From Craterostigma plantagineum (lineage: Eukaryota; Streptophyta; Magnoliopsida; Lamiales; Linderniaceae): 64,000 nucleotides of DNA. The DNA is taken from contig JAPQWV010000002.1 of assembly GCA_027422505.1 (NCBI GenBank), positions 26,824,501 through 26,888,500 of the forward strand. Direction: 5' to 3'. Shown in pieces: positions 1 through 10,590 of the stretch; the stretch's first letter is position 1, and each line of letters opens with the position of its first letter. A model generated the notes under the pieces. The model made no database searches and had not been told where the DNA came from. It was given only the letters and a program-made list of their open reading frames with translations. The translations under genes and the position numbers were made by a program.

Positions 1-862
1 TTTTGTTTCGTGATTTGTTTTCTTGCAAATTAGGCAGCCGACTTGTTGATTTGAGTTTCCACCATTAGGCCTAAATTGACTCGGATGGCCCCGTCCTCTT
101 CCTCTCGTATGATTTGAACCGCCTCTTCCTTTATAATGCCATGAATTATTTTTGGTTCCTTGCATGTTCATCTTGGAGTCAAACGCTTGCTCCAGGGATT
201 GATTTGAGGATTTGTTGATCTTCATGAACTTGTAATGAGCTTGTTAGTTCACGAAAAGTGAACTTGGTCAGGTCCTTCGACTCTTCGATGGCGGCGACGA
301 TATAGTCGTATTTAGAGGGAAGACTCCTTAGAACTTTTTGGACAATCTTCTTCTCTTCAATAGTATCTCCAAGGCTTCTGATTTGATTAACGATCTCAGC
401 AACTCGAGTGAGATAGACTTGCATGGCTTCGTTGTCTTTTTTCGCCAAGTTATCGAAATCTCTCCAAAGATATTGGAGTTTGATTGACGTAACCTTTTCG
501 TTTCCTTGAAAACCTTCTTTGAGAATATCCCATGCTTCTTTGGATTTTTTAATGCCATGAATTCTGGGATAGATGGTTTTGCTTATACCTTGTTGGATGA
601 ACCTTAGAGCGCTAGCATCCTTCTTCCGATTTTTGTTGTACTCTTTTTCTTGTGCGTCTGTCCATTCTTCTTCATCGGAGGACTCGCCTTCATCTACTTT
701 GGGTGGTGGCTCGGCATACGTTTCTTCAATAACCTCCCATAAATCTTGGGAGATAAATAATGTTTCCATTTGACTACACCAGTAGTCGAAATTTTCTCCG
801 TCAAAGATTGGAACTTGATTCGGAGTGTAAGAAAACATAGTCGTCACTTGATTTAAAGCCAT
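1..862 (-). pseudogene. Ty1/copia gag (partial, frameshifted)
   Basis: The start codon lies at 862 and the frame runs leftward. The protein has the plant copia Gag layout: an N-terminal DUF4219-like segment (PIFDGENFDYW near residue 18), then a UBN2/retrotran_gag helical domain with an acidic linker (residues about 55-70). The frame stops at 179-181. The expected continuation (basic Gly/Arg-rich stretch, then a CCHC zinc knuckle beginning CLIC near position 30) is in another frame from about 222 to 1. A 1-2 nt indel near 220-222, just after the residues HE, therefore broke this copy. Protease, integrase and RT would lie left of position 1 and are not visible. The call as copia gag is firm; whether the element is otherwise functional cannot be judged. 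Confidence 0.9.
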
Positions 863-1054
863 CTCACGTAGTATACGAGTGCTCTAGGATAAAGTTGCGA
901 TCTTTAGAAAAATGATGCGTGCTTGTGAAAAAAAAACACTCTGCTATGGAAACTTCACGTGATGTTTTGGTGAGAGATAGGAGTGGTTGACGAGTGTGTA
1001 TATGTGAGGGTGAAATCGAATGCTAGCTTTCAATTTTTATTTTTTTTATTTCTC

Positions 1055-1070
1055 CAAAGCTCTGATACCA
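1055..1070 (-). other. Primer binding site of the copia element
   Basis: On the minus strand this reads TGGTATCAGAGCTTTG, complementary to the 3' end of initiator tRNA-Met, the usual primer for plant Ty1/copia elements. It lies 4 bases downstream of the LTR end and upstream of gag. The 863-1054 stretch between it and gag is an A/T-rich untranslated leader with nothing else recognisable. Confidence 0.85.
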
Positions 1071-1074
1071 TAAT

Positions 1075-1579
1075 TGTTGGAGATAAAAGAGAGAAATAGA
1101 TGGAAATGAGTGCTGCGGCACTTTCTGATATATTATTGATTTGCTTACTACAAAGATGATTTTAAAGAGTACAAACATACAACATATATATAGCTACAAA
1201 TATGACAAGATAGTTGATATATTTGAAAAACATGGACGCATGTTTTCTTGGTTTCCTTGCTTTTTTGTCTACATAAATCTTTGTTTATGCCTCGTCTTGA
1301 TAATGTTTTTCAAATGTCTTGTTCACATGAAATATGATTTGCAAATTAGAACGGAGTCGAAGAAAATGGTAACAAAGAAGGCTGAAGGAAAATGGTAAGC
1401 TACACAAAAAGATTACGGTTATATCTGCTGTGAAAGAATCGAACGTGGGTACTTGGAATATTTAAATTTATGAGTGTTAGGTCGTTTGGAGCTGTTACGA
1501 GGTTTTGTTCTTGACAGAGAAAAGATGCCTTCTTTTTGCTTTCTATAGAAGATATATGAAAGTTTTTCTCACACCAACA
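1075..1579 (-). mobile_element. 5' LTR of the copia element
   Basis: On the minus strand this 505-bp segment begins TGTTGG (at 1579) and ends CCAACA (at 1075), matching 6-bp inverted ends typical of copia LTRs, and it abuts the primer binding site. A CTATATATA box near 1185-1195 is a candidate Pol II promoter for the element. The duplicated target would be CTCAA at 1580-1584, but the other end is outside the window. The outer boundary rests on the TGTTGG/CCAACA symmetry alone. Confidence 0.7.
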
Positions 1580-2131
1580 CTCAATATCTTTTTCTATCGA
1601 TTGATCATTTCTTACATCCATGCAAAGCTATTTATAATACAACACACAACTACTACATGCCAAAGAACAACTCACATAAATGATAAAGTCAAAGATAACA
1701 TACGACTAAGTAGCCTTTTGCAATCCAAGTAATGATCTCCTTTGTCTTCTTCTTTAATCTTTCTTCCTAAAAATCGTACCATTGAAATTAATTGTATTCT
1801 TTGTATTCTTCCTCAGATTTTCCAAGATATCTTGCGGCTCCTTTTTCTTATTTTCTGCTTTTTTTTTTTATTTTATTTTTCATTTTGCTTTTAGCTTACT
1901 CAACAATTTCATTCATCTCTATCTCAATCTCAATTCTCAACTAGAGAGAAAATTTATCACATCGTATTTATTTTTCTTGCCCTGACAAGCAGCAAAAAAT
2001 AACGATCTTCAATTCCGATCCACTACTACTGAAACATTCCACAAAGCATCACAAGAATTTCCTTTTCATGTCACTCGAGAACAGAGAAGTGGTATTTCCT
2101 TTTTTTCACGAGAACTGAGATTCTTCAAGTT
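1580..2131. other. Intergenic, nothing recognised
   Basis: A/T-rich sequence between the copia LTR and the GPDH stop codon; the right part is probably GPDH 3' UTR. Short open frames here have no recognisable protein. Confidence 0.6.
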
Positions 2132-3873
2132 TTAATGTTGTCGGAGAAGTGACGGTCTGTAAAAGGCACGACTCTGCCCTATCTCAATACGGTCCCTTGG
2201 ATCGTTCAAGTTTTCATCTCTAAGCGCTTCCAATATTGCTTCTGCACCTTGTTCCCTTCATTGAATGATCATTGTTTATTCTTTTTACCATTTATCTTTC
2301 CACTGAAAATGTAATGATCATTGATGGATGGACGAATCGAATAGATCACCTGGTAATAAGAATCTTATAGAGTATCTTCAAGATTGGGCACAGCTCAACA
2401 GGCGCGACGGGCTTGTTTGCTTCTGGATGCAACACGTTTAGACTTTCTTGGCTTAGGAGTTCATAGAATGCTTCAATGGCAGAAACTCCCTGCGTTTATT
2501 CAAGAACGAATGAATCATTTGTACCCTACTAAACAGTACAATGTTGTTAAAAAGGAAAAAGTCAAAGTATTATAGACCTGAATCGTTCCTTTGCCACTGA
2601 TACTATCACCCATATCCAAGCTCAGCTCTCCCTTGGCAATCATCTGACCGTACCACGCATTGCGTCCTTTCAAAAGGGTTACGTACGTATCAGCAAGCAG
2701 TGGCCCGGCGAGCTTCTCAGGCTCCTCCGCCAACAAATGCGTAATAAATATCATCTCTGAGGTGCAGTGCGCAAAGTACACCGATTTGCTCGTCGCGCTC
2801 TCATTGGTCAGAGCAGCCACCATTCCTGGAAAACAACAAAAGGGGCATGAAAGAAATGTAATGAGATTCATAGACTTCAAATAAATGTCTGCTTTGCTTC
2901 CTTGCTTGTTTGCTTACCAGCTCCAATGGCATAGACGTTCTTAAGCCCTCCCATGACCTCGTGGGTCACAAGGTCACTGTTGTCCCATACTATGAATTGA
3001 GGTTGTCTTAAGAACTTTGCAAGGGGCAATATCCATTTCTCAGAACCGCAGATACGTGCATTCGCATACTCTTTGTTGTAAATTTCTGAAGCTATGTTCG
3101 GCCCGCCAAGATACAGTATGTTCTCCATTGGCACCCCAGCTGCAAATAGTATAACATTCTCATATGAACGCAAAATCCCTTTTTCAAGAAAAAGACAATG
3201 TAATGATAAGCTTACTTGCTTGGTTGATCATTTGGGTAGGCGTAACGATACGAGGAAATGGATCTAACTCAGCTTCTATGCCCTTAGCAAGAGAGATTAT
3301 GACGGGGGCGGTGATCCTTTCCTTCCAATACTTACTAATCTCTTCGAAAACCTCGCGCGTCTCAGTCGAGGGCAGACCGTTAATGACTATATCAGCGTCC
3401 CAAACAGCTTCTTGCAAGTTGGTAACAACCTTCATAGGACAGAGAGGGGTATCGATCATGTTCAGACAAAACCCGTCCCGTAAGATCTCGTCTGCGTAAA
3501 GGGTTCTGTCTCCCAAACGCGCTTCAACGTACTTTAGGTACGCACACCTTCTGATCAGCCTTCTCAGGACGTCTTCTCTTGAGTTGATTACTTCAAACAG
3601 ATGCTCAGCCGTAGATCTGTCCACTTTCTTTCCAGGCCTTCGCCAAAGTCTTATCTGAATCTTATCGCGAAACTGTCCGTAGCTGTCTTGAAGCAAAGCT
3701 GCGAAGACGCTTCCCCAAGCTCCAGCTCCAACTCCCACAATCTTGAGAAGATCGCCTTGGGATTTTCCTAGGATTCTTCGAAGATCGTCGAGCTTTTGTT
3801 CGAAGCCGTTGTGGTTTTGTACGAGCCCATTAGTGTAGGGTGGATTGATCGGAACTTCAATGCTGCCCACCAT
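2132..3873 (-). CDS. GPDHC1: Cytosolic NAD-dependent glycerol-3-phosphate dehydrogenase
   Basis: Interconverts dihydroxyacetone phosphate and glycerol-3-phosphate with NAD(H), linking glycolysis, lipid precursors and cytosolic redox. Five exons rebuilt on the minus strand: 3216-3873, 2918-3139, 2578-2825, 2350-2489, 2132-2255. They sum to 1392 nt, 463 aa, very close to the Arabidopsis GPDHC1 length as I recall it. The Rossmann motif GVGAGAWG is at residues 47-54, and [12 protein letters not shown] with the conserved Lys spans the exon 2/3 junction. There is no transit peptide, consistent with cytosol. I chose ATG 3873 (MVGSIEV) over the in-frame ATG at 3927 because family members begin there and the extra 18 residues are low-complexity Lys. 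The intron 3 donor GTCTAT is weak. Confidence 0.93.
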
Positions 3874-5215
3874 TTTCTTCTTTTTCCTTTTTTCAACTAC
3901 AATCAAGATTCTTGAATGCTGAAACACAAGTGCAGAAAGGAAACGCAGCTTACTATTGTCTTATAATGAAGCTCTAATCTACTTGATTTGACTTTGTGTT
4001 CATTTACTAGAAATACAACTAACGAACCATGTCCGAGAAACTGAAGTTACCTTATTAACAATAGGCAGAACACAGTCAAAAGCAGAATCTTTCTTGGTGA
4101 AGATCTTCACCAGAATTAGAACTAACTTGTGATTTCAACGTATTTATAATTGGAAAATACTGTGATGTCTATTCAACTCAAATCACAGGATGCCCATTCA
4201 AGTCTGCTGTCGGAAAATCCTCTTACAGGATAAGAACAATCAACTAATCAAATGAATGATTTCATCAGCTGGGAGATAAGGATTACTTCGTACACATTGG
4301 AAAAATCAAGATCATACCCAATAAATTATAGTAAAAACCGAAAACATTGTACATTCCGCCCGAGTTTGTTCATCTACCAAGTGGTAATACCAATAAAATA
4401 AAGTAAACAATTCAAACAGAGAGACACCAACCTTAGATGACTTGTGGGTTGAGAACAGAGAAATGGTCAATGTGAGAATAAACCTTCAAAAATCAAGCCA
4501 TCGTATGGAGTTCACGGTTCTTTGAGAGCCTTTTTCATTCAATGCTCAGTTCATCCAAGAACATGATTGTACGTCATATATATATATATATATGTATATA
4601 CACGTACATATTGATTTAAAACAGTTGGCTCGGGGAAAGTGCCAAGCTAATGCATTTAAGGTTATCTTATGGGAAGGAACCAACTTCTCCAACAAGCATT
4701 AAATTCGAGGGTCCTTCCTTCATCTTTTTACATGGAAATAATGTGCTATAAAGTATTCAAGAAGGTGTAGACCATTAAATTACTCGTTACGCTTGTTATG
4801 AATGGCATGTAATAAATATAATGAAGGCTCCCTAGCTACCACCCTCTCCCTCCCTTTTGATGATTTATCAGATTAAAATTGTTGAGTGGACCAAATTGAG
4901 TACTTGTTTGTTGAAAAGGCTTATTGCATCGGCCCATAAGGTAGCGGGATAATGTCCAATCCAAATTAAGGCATAATATCTATAAACCATGTTAGGTGCT
5001 GTCGCTATGGGGGTGGGGGGTGGTTGCTTATGTAGAATCAAAGAGAAGATTCAAATGAACATTTCAATTGAATTGCACCAAAGAAATTGGACTGCCCCAT
5101 GAAGCAAAATGAAATAGTAACAAGACAAAGTACGAGATCAAAGGGACAAGAGAGGGCTATCTTGTCCATAGTATTTTAGCTTAGCTTAGCTGCTGAATGA
5201 AATGAATCTGTTCCT
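3874..5215. promoter_or_regulatory. Upstream region of GPDH and 3' flank of the next gene
   Basis: 1.34 kb without coding potential. On the minus strand an acceptor-like TGTTTCAG lies about 45 nt upstream of the GPDH start, compatible with a 5'-UTR intron (inference). A (TA)n run lies at about 4576-4592. The right end is 3' flank of the MAM33-like gene. No other element recognised. Confidence 0.45.
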
Positions 5216-5989
5216 TTAGTCAATCATCATGTTCTTCAACTTTTGCAACCATTCCATGTATTGACCATGCTCCTTCTTGTGCAAGTGGTGGAGTACAAAG
5301 TTGGTAAAATTCACCTCAACTCCTCTGGCGGCTAGATATTGCCTAAGCTCGTCTTGAAGAGCAGGGTCCAGTTCACTGACAGACAAGGACAATCTCAATC
5401 TCATCAATGTCCAAATACTATTTATCACAGTTGGATGGAAGAACTACCTGAATGTGGGGCCCATATAGATTGAAGAACCAAGGAGCAAGGATGATGATGA
5501 TGGTGATGGAATATAGTGAACATTCTGAATTTCAAACTTGGGGTCACCGCCGCCTCCTCTGTGAGATGCTTTGCAATCAAAAAGGAGGATTGAACTCAAA
5601 CTGGGCTTCTTCACACTCACTTTCATATAAGCTTCCAATGGAAATTCTCCATCGTCACCTCCTTGGTTCGCTTCTCGACCTAACAAAGCTGAAACTGCCA
5701 ATTCCTCCCCCGTCGAAACACACTTCCTGCGCAAAAGCACGTCTCGTGACTGTGGTGAATCGTATTCCAATACGAAATCTCCCAAGGAGCCAACTTTATC
5801 TTCCTGCATCCATTGTTGAAATCAACCAAAGAAAGATAAAATAGATGGAAATTCCTTTTGGATGGCGATTCAGACCTTGTACAGCATAGATGATAGCTCG
5901 TGGTTCAGCTCGGATTCCAAGATCTTCAGCAGGTCCAAATCTTCGAGAGCTCTACGACCTTTCTGTGCTAATTGTGCCAATCTGCGCAT
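5216..5989 (-). CDS. Mitochondrial glycoprotein (MAM33/p32) family protein
   Basis: Three exons: 5876-5989, 5448-5803, 5216-5375; 630 nt, 209 aa. The family is the trimeric, acidic MAM33/gC1qBP fold, usually in the mitochondrial matrix; its biochemical role in plants is poorly defined. Signature stretches are YDSPQSRDVLLRRK, EELAVSALLG, VSVKKPSLSSILLFDC and the C-terminal LTNF-like VNFTNFVLHHLHKKEHGQY helix. The start at 5989 is supported by an in-frame TGA a few codons upstream, so no longer N-terminus is possible in this exon. MRRLAQLAQKGRRAL is basic and could be a short targeting sequence. A TRIM retroelement sits 94 bp upstream. I believe the Arabidopsis counterpart is At2g41600, next to the GPDH gene there as here. 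Confidence 0.88.
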
Positions 5990-6082
5990 ATTTGCTCCAA
6001 GATTTCAACGGCGTCCCTGATTTTTTTTAGAGTTGAATGAATTTTTGGGATGCTAATTATTCAAGATTTCCACTTTCACTTA

Positions 6083-6415
6083 TGTTGAGATTTTAAGTGG
6101 GTTTCGTCCCACATCGGATAATTCAAACTCTTTGAGCAGCTATATATATACGAGGCTTTCTCCTCCTATCACCAATTGGTTTTAGGAAGGACCCCTCAAT
6201 TTCAATATGGTATCAGAGCGAGCTTCCGCTCACCGTCACCCGATTCATATGTCCACGTGTTAGGCCACTCATGCCACACGTGAGGGGGCGTGTTGAGATT
6301 CTAAGTGGGTTTCGTCCCACATCGGATAATTCAAACTCTTTGAGCAACTATATATATACGAAGTTTTCTCCTCCTATCACCAATTGGTTTTAGGAAGGAC
6401 CCCTCAATTTCAATA
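6083..6415 (+). mobile_element. Complete TRIM (terminal-repeat retrotransposon in miniature)
   Basis: Two direct 125-bp LTRs (6083-6207 and 6291-6415) flank an 83-bp interior. The interior starts with TGGTATCAGAGC (initiator tRNA-Met primer site) directly after LTR1 and ends with TGAGGGGGCG before LTR2. Both LTRs begin TGTTGA and end TCAATA. The element is flanked by a perfect 5-bp target duplication ACTTA (6078-6082 and 6416-6420). The LTRs differ at four positions, all transitions. Each LTR contains a TATATATA box on the plus strand. The element has no coding capacity, so it depends on another element's proteins. Confidence 0.93.
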
Positions 6416-7121
6416 ACTTACAGACTTGAAATCTGAAAAAGAATTGGGATTGGGACAGGACATGCTATGGTGGTACGTTGCGGGTTCACTTGGCCCATTT
6501 ATTAGAACACTTTGGCCCGATTTTCTTTTCATTTTCTTCTCCAAAAAAAAAAGAAAAACATAGAACAATATATTCCTATCCTTTTGATGGTTGGTTCTTT
6601 TCTCCAAATTTGTATGACGAAAAGACATCCTTGTCAGTCGATCCCAAAAAATTTCGCTTTTGCTTGCCTGGTTTAAGTGGATGCTTCGATGTCATATATA
6701 TATTTTTTTCTCAACTCAACTTCAGTCTTGTTTCTGTTTCTTTTTTTCTTTCTGATCGAGAACAACCATGGTTATTCACTATGTAATTCATTATAAATTT
6801 CAGCAATTGAGTGAAACTCGACTCGAAACTGGAAATGTAAGACCAAGAGACAATAGCAGCAGTCATTACACGCAGTGGATATGCTATGCGTACAATCGAT
6901 AGAGTATGTATTGTGTTTATTTCCAGAAATAGACAGTAACATCTGAGAACGAATATTGAAGGTTGATAGAACTTACTTAAAAAAAACTTACTGCTCGGTT
7001 TTGCTGAAATTTCATGTATCTTGTCACTTGTAGGTTTCTTAGAAAGAAGATCTTCGAGTGAAATATAGGAAACTGGAAGCTGTATGCATCATTAAAGTGA
7101 TGGGAGGAGCTTTCAGTTTGT
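6416..7121. other. Intergenic, nothing recognised
   Basis: Region between the TRIM and the end of the first UGT. Open frames here are low-complexity and match nothing I know. The right end is probably UGT 3' UTR. Confidence 0.5.
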
Positions 7122-8516
7122 TCAACTAGAGATGTGAGCAATGAAACTCTTTATTTCGGTGCACAGTTCACCACCTTCCTTCACAGAATCATGAAATTTC
7201 GAGCTTATCTCTTCAGCCCTTTTCCTAATACCGTCTCCTTCTTCCGATGCAATCAGTCTCTCAACTGCTTTTCTAACCTCTGCAGCTCTCGTGATGTCGT
7301 TACGCTTATCCCATTCTCTTACAGTTACACCCACCTTGAGAACTTGGGTCAAGTATATAGCATTAAAAGGCTGATCAGAATGCATAGGCCAAGCAGCTAT
7401 AGGAACCCCCAAGCTCAAGCTCTCGTAGCAAGAATTCCAGCCGCAGTGCGTCATGAATCCACCCGTCGATCCGTGAGCCAGGATTTCGAGCTGAGGAGCC
7501 CAATCTCTCATCACCAATCCATTCTCACCGACGCGTTCTTCGAACCCCTCTGGCAATTTGATATGCCTCGCTTCTTTCGCAAATATGTCTGCCCTGTCAG
7601 CATCCCTCAGCACCCAAATGAACTTTTGCTTGCTCTGTTCGAGGCCAAGAGCGATCTCTCCCGCCTCTTCTTCTGATAAGGAAGTGCAGGTCCCAAAGGA
7701 GACGTACATGACCGACCTTGGAGGCTGTTTGTCCAGCCATTTCAGGCACGTGTGCTCTCCCTCGCCCGCGGAAGCCCTCATGTTTGCTAAGGTTGGCGTA
7801 ATAGCCCAATACTTCTTGTCCCCATCGAGCTCCTCCCTTGCTAGTAAATCGACGTAATCGTTTTCGATCAACCTTAATGTGTTATATATGTCCCCTTCTC
7901 TGTCTTTGAAGTGATCAGGTCTGGACGATATCAGTTGCAGGACTGGTTCGGGATACACGTCCTTCACGGAAGGCACGTCGAGTTCCGTTTCAGACGCCGC
8001 GTGGAAAGGTTTCCCAGAAACTTCCCGCAAAATCCCGAACATTTGAAAGGCCGAAAAGCAGCAAAATGCATAGGCCTTGACGCCTGGGACGGCGACAGCT
8101 CCCGAGACGGCCTCGGAGACGAACCTGTCATAGATGACGACTGTCTTCGAAGCTGTTTGGGATAATTCTTGCACGAGGGTCGAAATCTGTTGCCCTAAGC
8201 CCATGTAGGCAGCGATGGCAGGCGTCAGATGATGTGGAAGTCTGTCTTTTGGATCGATGATTGGATCGGGCGAGTCGATCGGAGTTGTCTGAAGGTCGTG
8301 GAATTGGATTTTGGACGATTTTAGATTGCTTGCTCGGGTTTTCGCCTGGCGGTTGTGCGTGGCGGTGCCGACGTAGTGAACGTCAAGATTGTTTTGGTGG
8401 CTCGATATTACAGCGGCGAGTTGCAGAAGCTGGTTAAGGTGGCTCTGCGCAGGGAATGGGACCATTATGACTAGTAGATTCTGAGAATGGTTTTCCGAGG
8501 TAGCAGAAGCAGCCAT
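7122..8516 (-). CDS. Zeatin O-glucosyltransferase-like UGT (UGT93-type)
   Basis: Single exon, 464 aa, a normal length for plant family-1 UGTs. Such enzymes transfer glucose from UDP-glucose to small molecules in the cytosol. The N-terminal pattern MVPFPAQSHLNQLL (catalytic His at residue 26), HYVGTATHNRQAK and a PSPG box from W339 to Q382 with HCGWNSCYESLSLGVP resemble cytokinin (zeatin) O-glucosyltransferases. Gln at the last PSPG position favours UDP-glucose. The acceptor cannot be fixed from sequence: other O-glucosyltransferases of this clade use phenolics or abscisic-acid-like acceptors. A paralogue lies at 12132-13622 on the same strand. The start MAASATSEN is the first in-frame ATG giving a normal N-terminus. 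Confidence 0.9.
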   Translation of the reverse strand: MAASATSENHSQNLLVIMVPFPAQSHLNQLLQLAAVISSHQNNLDVHYVGTATHNRQAKTRASNLKSSKIQFHDLQTTPIDSPDPIIDPKDRLPHHLTPAIAAYMGLGQQISTLVQELSQTASKTVVIYDRFVSEAVSGAVAVPGVKAYAFCCFSAFQMFGILREVSGKPFHAASETELDVPSVKDVYPEPVLQLISSRPDHFKDREGDIYNTLRLIENDYVDLLAREELDGDKKYWAITPTLANMRASAGEGEHTCLKWLDKQPPRSVMYVSFGTCTSLSEEEAGEIALGLEQSKQKFIWVLRDADRADIFAKEARHIKLPEGFEERVGENGLVMRDWAPQLEILAHGSTGGFMTHCGWNSCYESLSLGVPIAAWPMHSDQPFNAIYLTQVLKVGVTVREWDKRNDITRAAEVRKAVERLIASEEGDGIRKRAEEISSKFHDSVKEGGELCTEIKSFIAHISS

Positions 8517-8661
8517 TGGAGGATTTTTTTTTACTTGACTTGAGCGCGATAAGATATGTCGAGTTCAGTGTGTGTATGTAAATGTATGGTATTTGTTTCG
8601 AACTTGAAATAGAGGTAGATAGATAGGTGTCAACCCTCTTAAGACAAGAAAGAAAAAAGAA

Positions 8662-8836
8662 TGATAAGGGTGATGTGGTTTTACAAGAGATAACAAACAT
8701 AACGTGTTCCATTTTTCTTTCTTTGAAGTGTAATCTATAGATAAATACTATGATAGGGTGATGTGGTTTTACAAGAGATAACAAAGATAACGTGTTCCAT
8801 TTTCTTTGTTTGAAGTGTAATCTATTGATAAATACC
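8662..8836. repeat. Tandem duplication of about 88 bp
   Basis: Two head-to-tail copies (8662-8750 and 8751-8836) beginning TGATAAGGGTGATG and TGATAGGGTGATG, about 95% alike by eye. They lie 150-320 bp upstream of the UGT start codon, so they duplicate part of its promoter. The flanking 8517-8661 is presumed 5' UTR and core promoter. Confidence 0.85.
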
Positions 8837-8869
8837 TACTTGAATAAATAAAAGGTACAAATTAGTACC

Positions 8870-9214
8870 CATGTCAGAAAGTTTTATAGATAGGTACCGA
8901 ATTTACTGTTTGTACCAGTTTGTGTAATGACCGTACTTTCTATGTGTGCTTAGCATACCGTGTCAAGCCTTATTACGGTACCTTATACAATTGCTATAGA
9001 GTACCTAAGTGTGCTAATACGGCGTACCGCTTTCTCAACATATTACGTACCACAATATGATGTTATATGGTACCTAATTGTGCTAATACGGCGTACCTAC
9101 GTCGGATCGTGTACCTATGTGCAAAAAATTTATTCTATTAGGTACCTACATATAAAAATCCTGACAGGATATTAAATTACAAGTTTTTATCCAAATGGGT
9201 ATTTATGTGTAAAA
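8870..9214 (+). repeat. GTACC-rich dispersed repeat, copy 1
   Basis: About 345 bp with many GGTACC/CGTACC sites, starting CATGTCAGAAAG and ending TTTATGTGTAAA. It matches the reverse complement of 24600-24945 along its length (same order of landmarks: GATAGGTACC, TTGTACCA, CTCAACRTATTACGTACC, GGATCGNGTACCTATGT, TACCTACATATAAA). Origin unknown; no terminal repeats or coding seen. Confidence 0.8.
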
Positions 9215-9302
9215 ACTCATTCTTTGAAAAGTGACCCTTTATTATATTATATGTATGCTGAGTTGGGCTTAGCTGAGCCTATCGACTCCCTTCAAGTTCA
9301 AC

Positions 9303-9731
9303 TAGAGGTGTTAAAAGGTCGGTTTTACCGAATTATCGAACCGACATTTTCGGTTTTTTCGGTTCGGTAATTTGGTTAACCGAAAAAATCGAAAAACCGA
9401 AATTTAATAAATTAATTAAATATATTTAATATATTAATTAATATATATAAATTATTTCGATTTTGGTACTAAATAATATTATTTTCTATATATACTTAAT
9501 AAATAATATAAATTAATTCGGTTTTGGTATTAAAATATTACTTTTTTCCCCAATTTTTTTTTTCATTTAGATTTTCGGTCGGTAACCGAAACTGAACCGA
9601 AAAAAATCGGTTTTAACCGAAACTGAAACGATTAAATTGCGGTTTTCGGTTCTTAAAATAAAAAACCGAAATTTTCGGTACCCGAATTTTCGGTTCGGTC
9701 CGGTTCGGTTTTTACCGAATGAACACCTCTA
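9303..9731. mobile_element. hAT-type MITE
   Basis: 429 bp with terminal inverted repeats TAGAGGTGTT / AACACCTCTA and an 8-bp target duplication with one mismatch (AGTTCAAC at 9295-9302, AGTTCAAT at 9732-9739). TIR and duplication length fit the hAT superfamily. The interior is built of inverted CGGTTCGGT/ACCGAACCG motifs, so the element can fold back on itself. No transposase is encoded. Confidence 0.85.
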
Positions 9732-10336
9732 AGTTCAATAATTCGAATTGCACTAGTGCAAAACAAACAAACTTGTATGAAATAAAAAAAGAAAAAAAAA
9801 CTGCTTCTATTGATTTGTTAATGGAAGTGCGATTTATTTAGATTAGCAGTTCTTGTCTCAATTTGTGTTGTACATCGACATCTATATAGCAGCAAACTTC
9901 AAAGCACTTGATTTGCCAAGATCAGCCCATTGATGCAGTTTGAGCTGAAGCCCAACACATGTAATGGACAAAGTCCAACATATGTTTGACTTTTGTCCTA
10001 ACAAGCAAAACAATTATCACGGGAAATTACGTTGTACTTGTACTGATAAGGTTTTCTTTTTCTTTTTAGACAAATACATAAATATGCCTGTCGGTCCGCG
10101 CAATAAAAGCCTATCATAACAAACAAGTATAGTACAGTATAGAACAACCCAAAGTACATACCTTTTCGAGTTGCAGGAGGTCGGCCCCGAATGATCTTAC
10201 GTCATATACGGTGACATCAGCAGCTTCAGTGAGACCCAACGTTTTAAAATTGGGGCATTTAGCTCGTTTAAGTTTTAGTTAGAGTTCATACGCCTGTCAG
10301 AAAATTCATAGTTTTAAGGATCCAATTTTTTTAGAA
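9732..10336. other. Intergenic, nothing recognised
   Basis: No coding region, repeat or RNA gene seen between the MITE and the minisatellite. Confidence 0.55.
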
Positions 10337-10590
10337 ACACTTCATGCGGTTCCCAATACCACTTCATAGATCGTGGTCACACTTCATTGGTCTGTGGTAC
10401 CACTTCATATGTCCGTTGTAACAATTCATGGGTCTGTGGTAAAACTTCATGGTTGTGTTGTACCACTTCATGGGTCTATGGTAACATTTCACGGGTCTGT
10501 GGTAACACTTCATTGGTCTGTGGTAACACTTCATGGGTCTGCGGTAACACTTCATGGGGCTGTGGTAACAGTTCATGAGTCTGTAATAAC
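10337..10590. repeat. 21-bp minisatellite (about 12 units)
   Basis: Head-to-tail 21-bp units of the form CTTCATGGGTCTGTGGTAACA with 1-5 substitutions each. Because 21 is divisible by three, open frames on both strands give heptad-like peptides such as MKCYHRP; these are not genes. The ACCACTTCAT core recalls the arrays at 15-18.7 kb. Confidence 0.92.
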
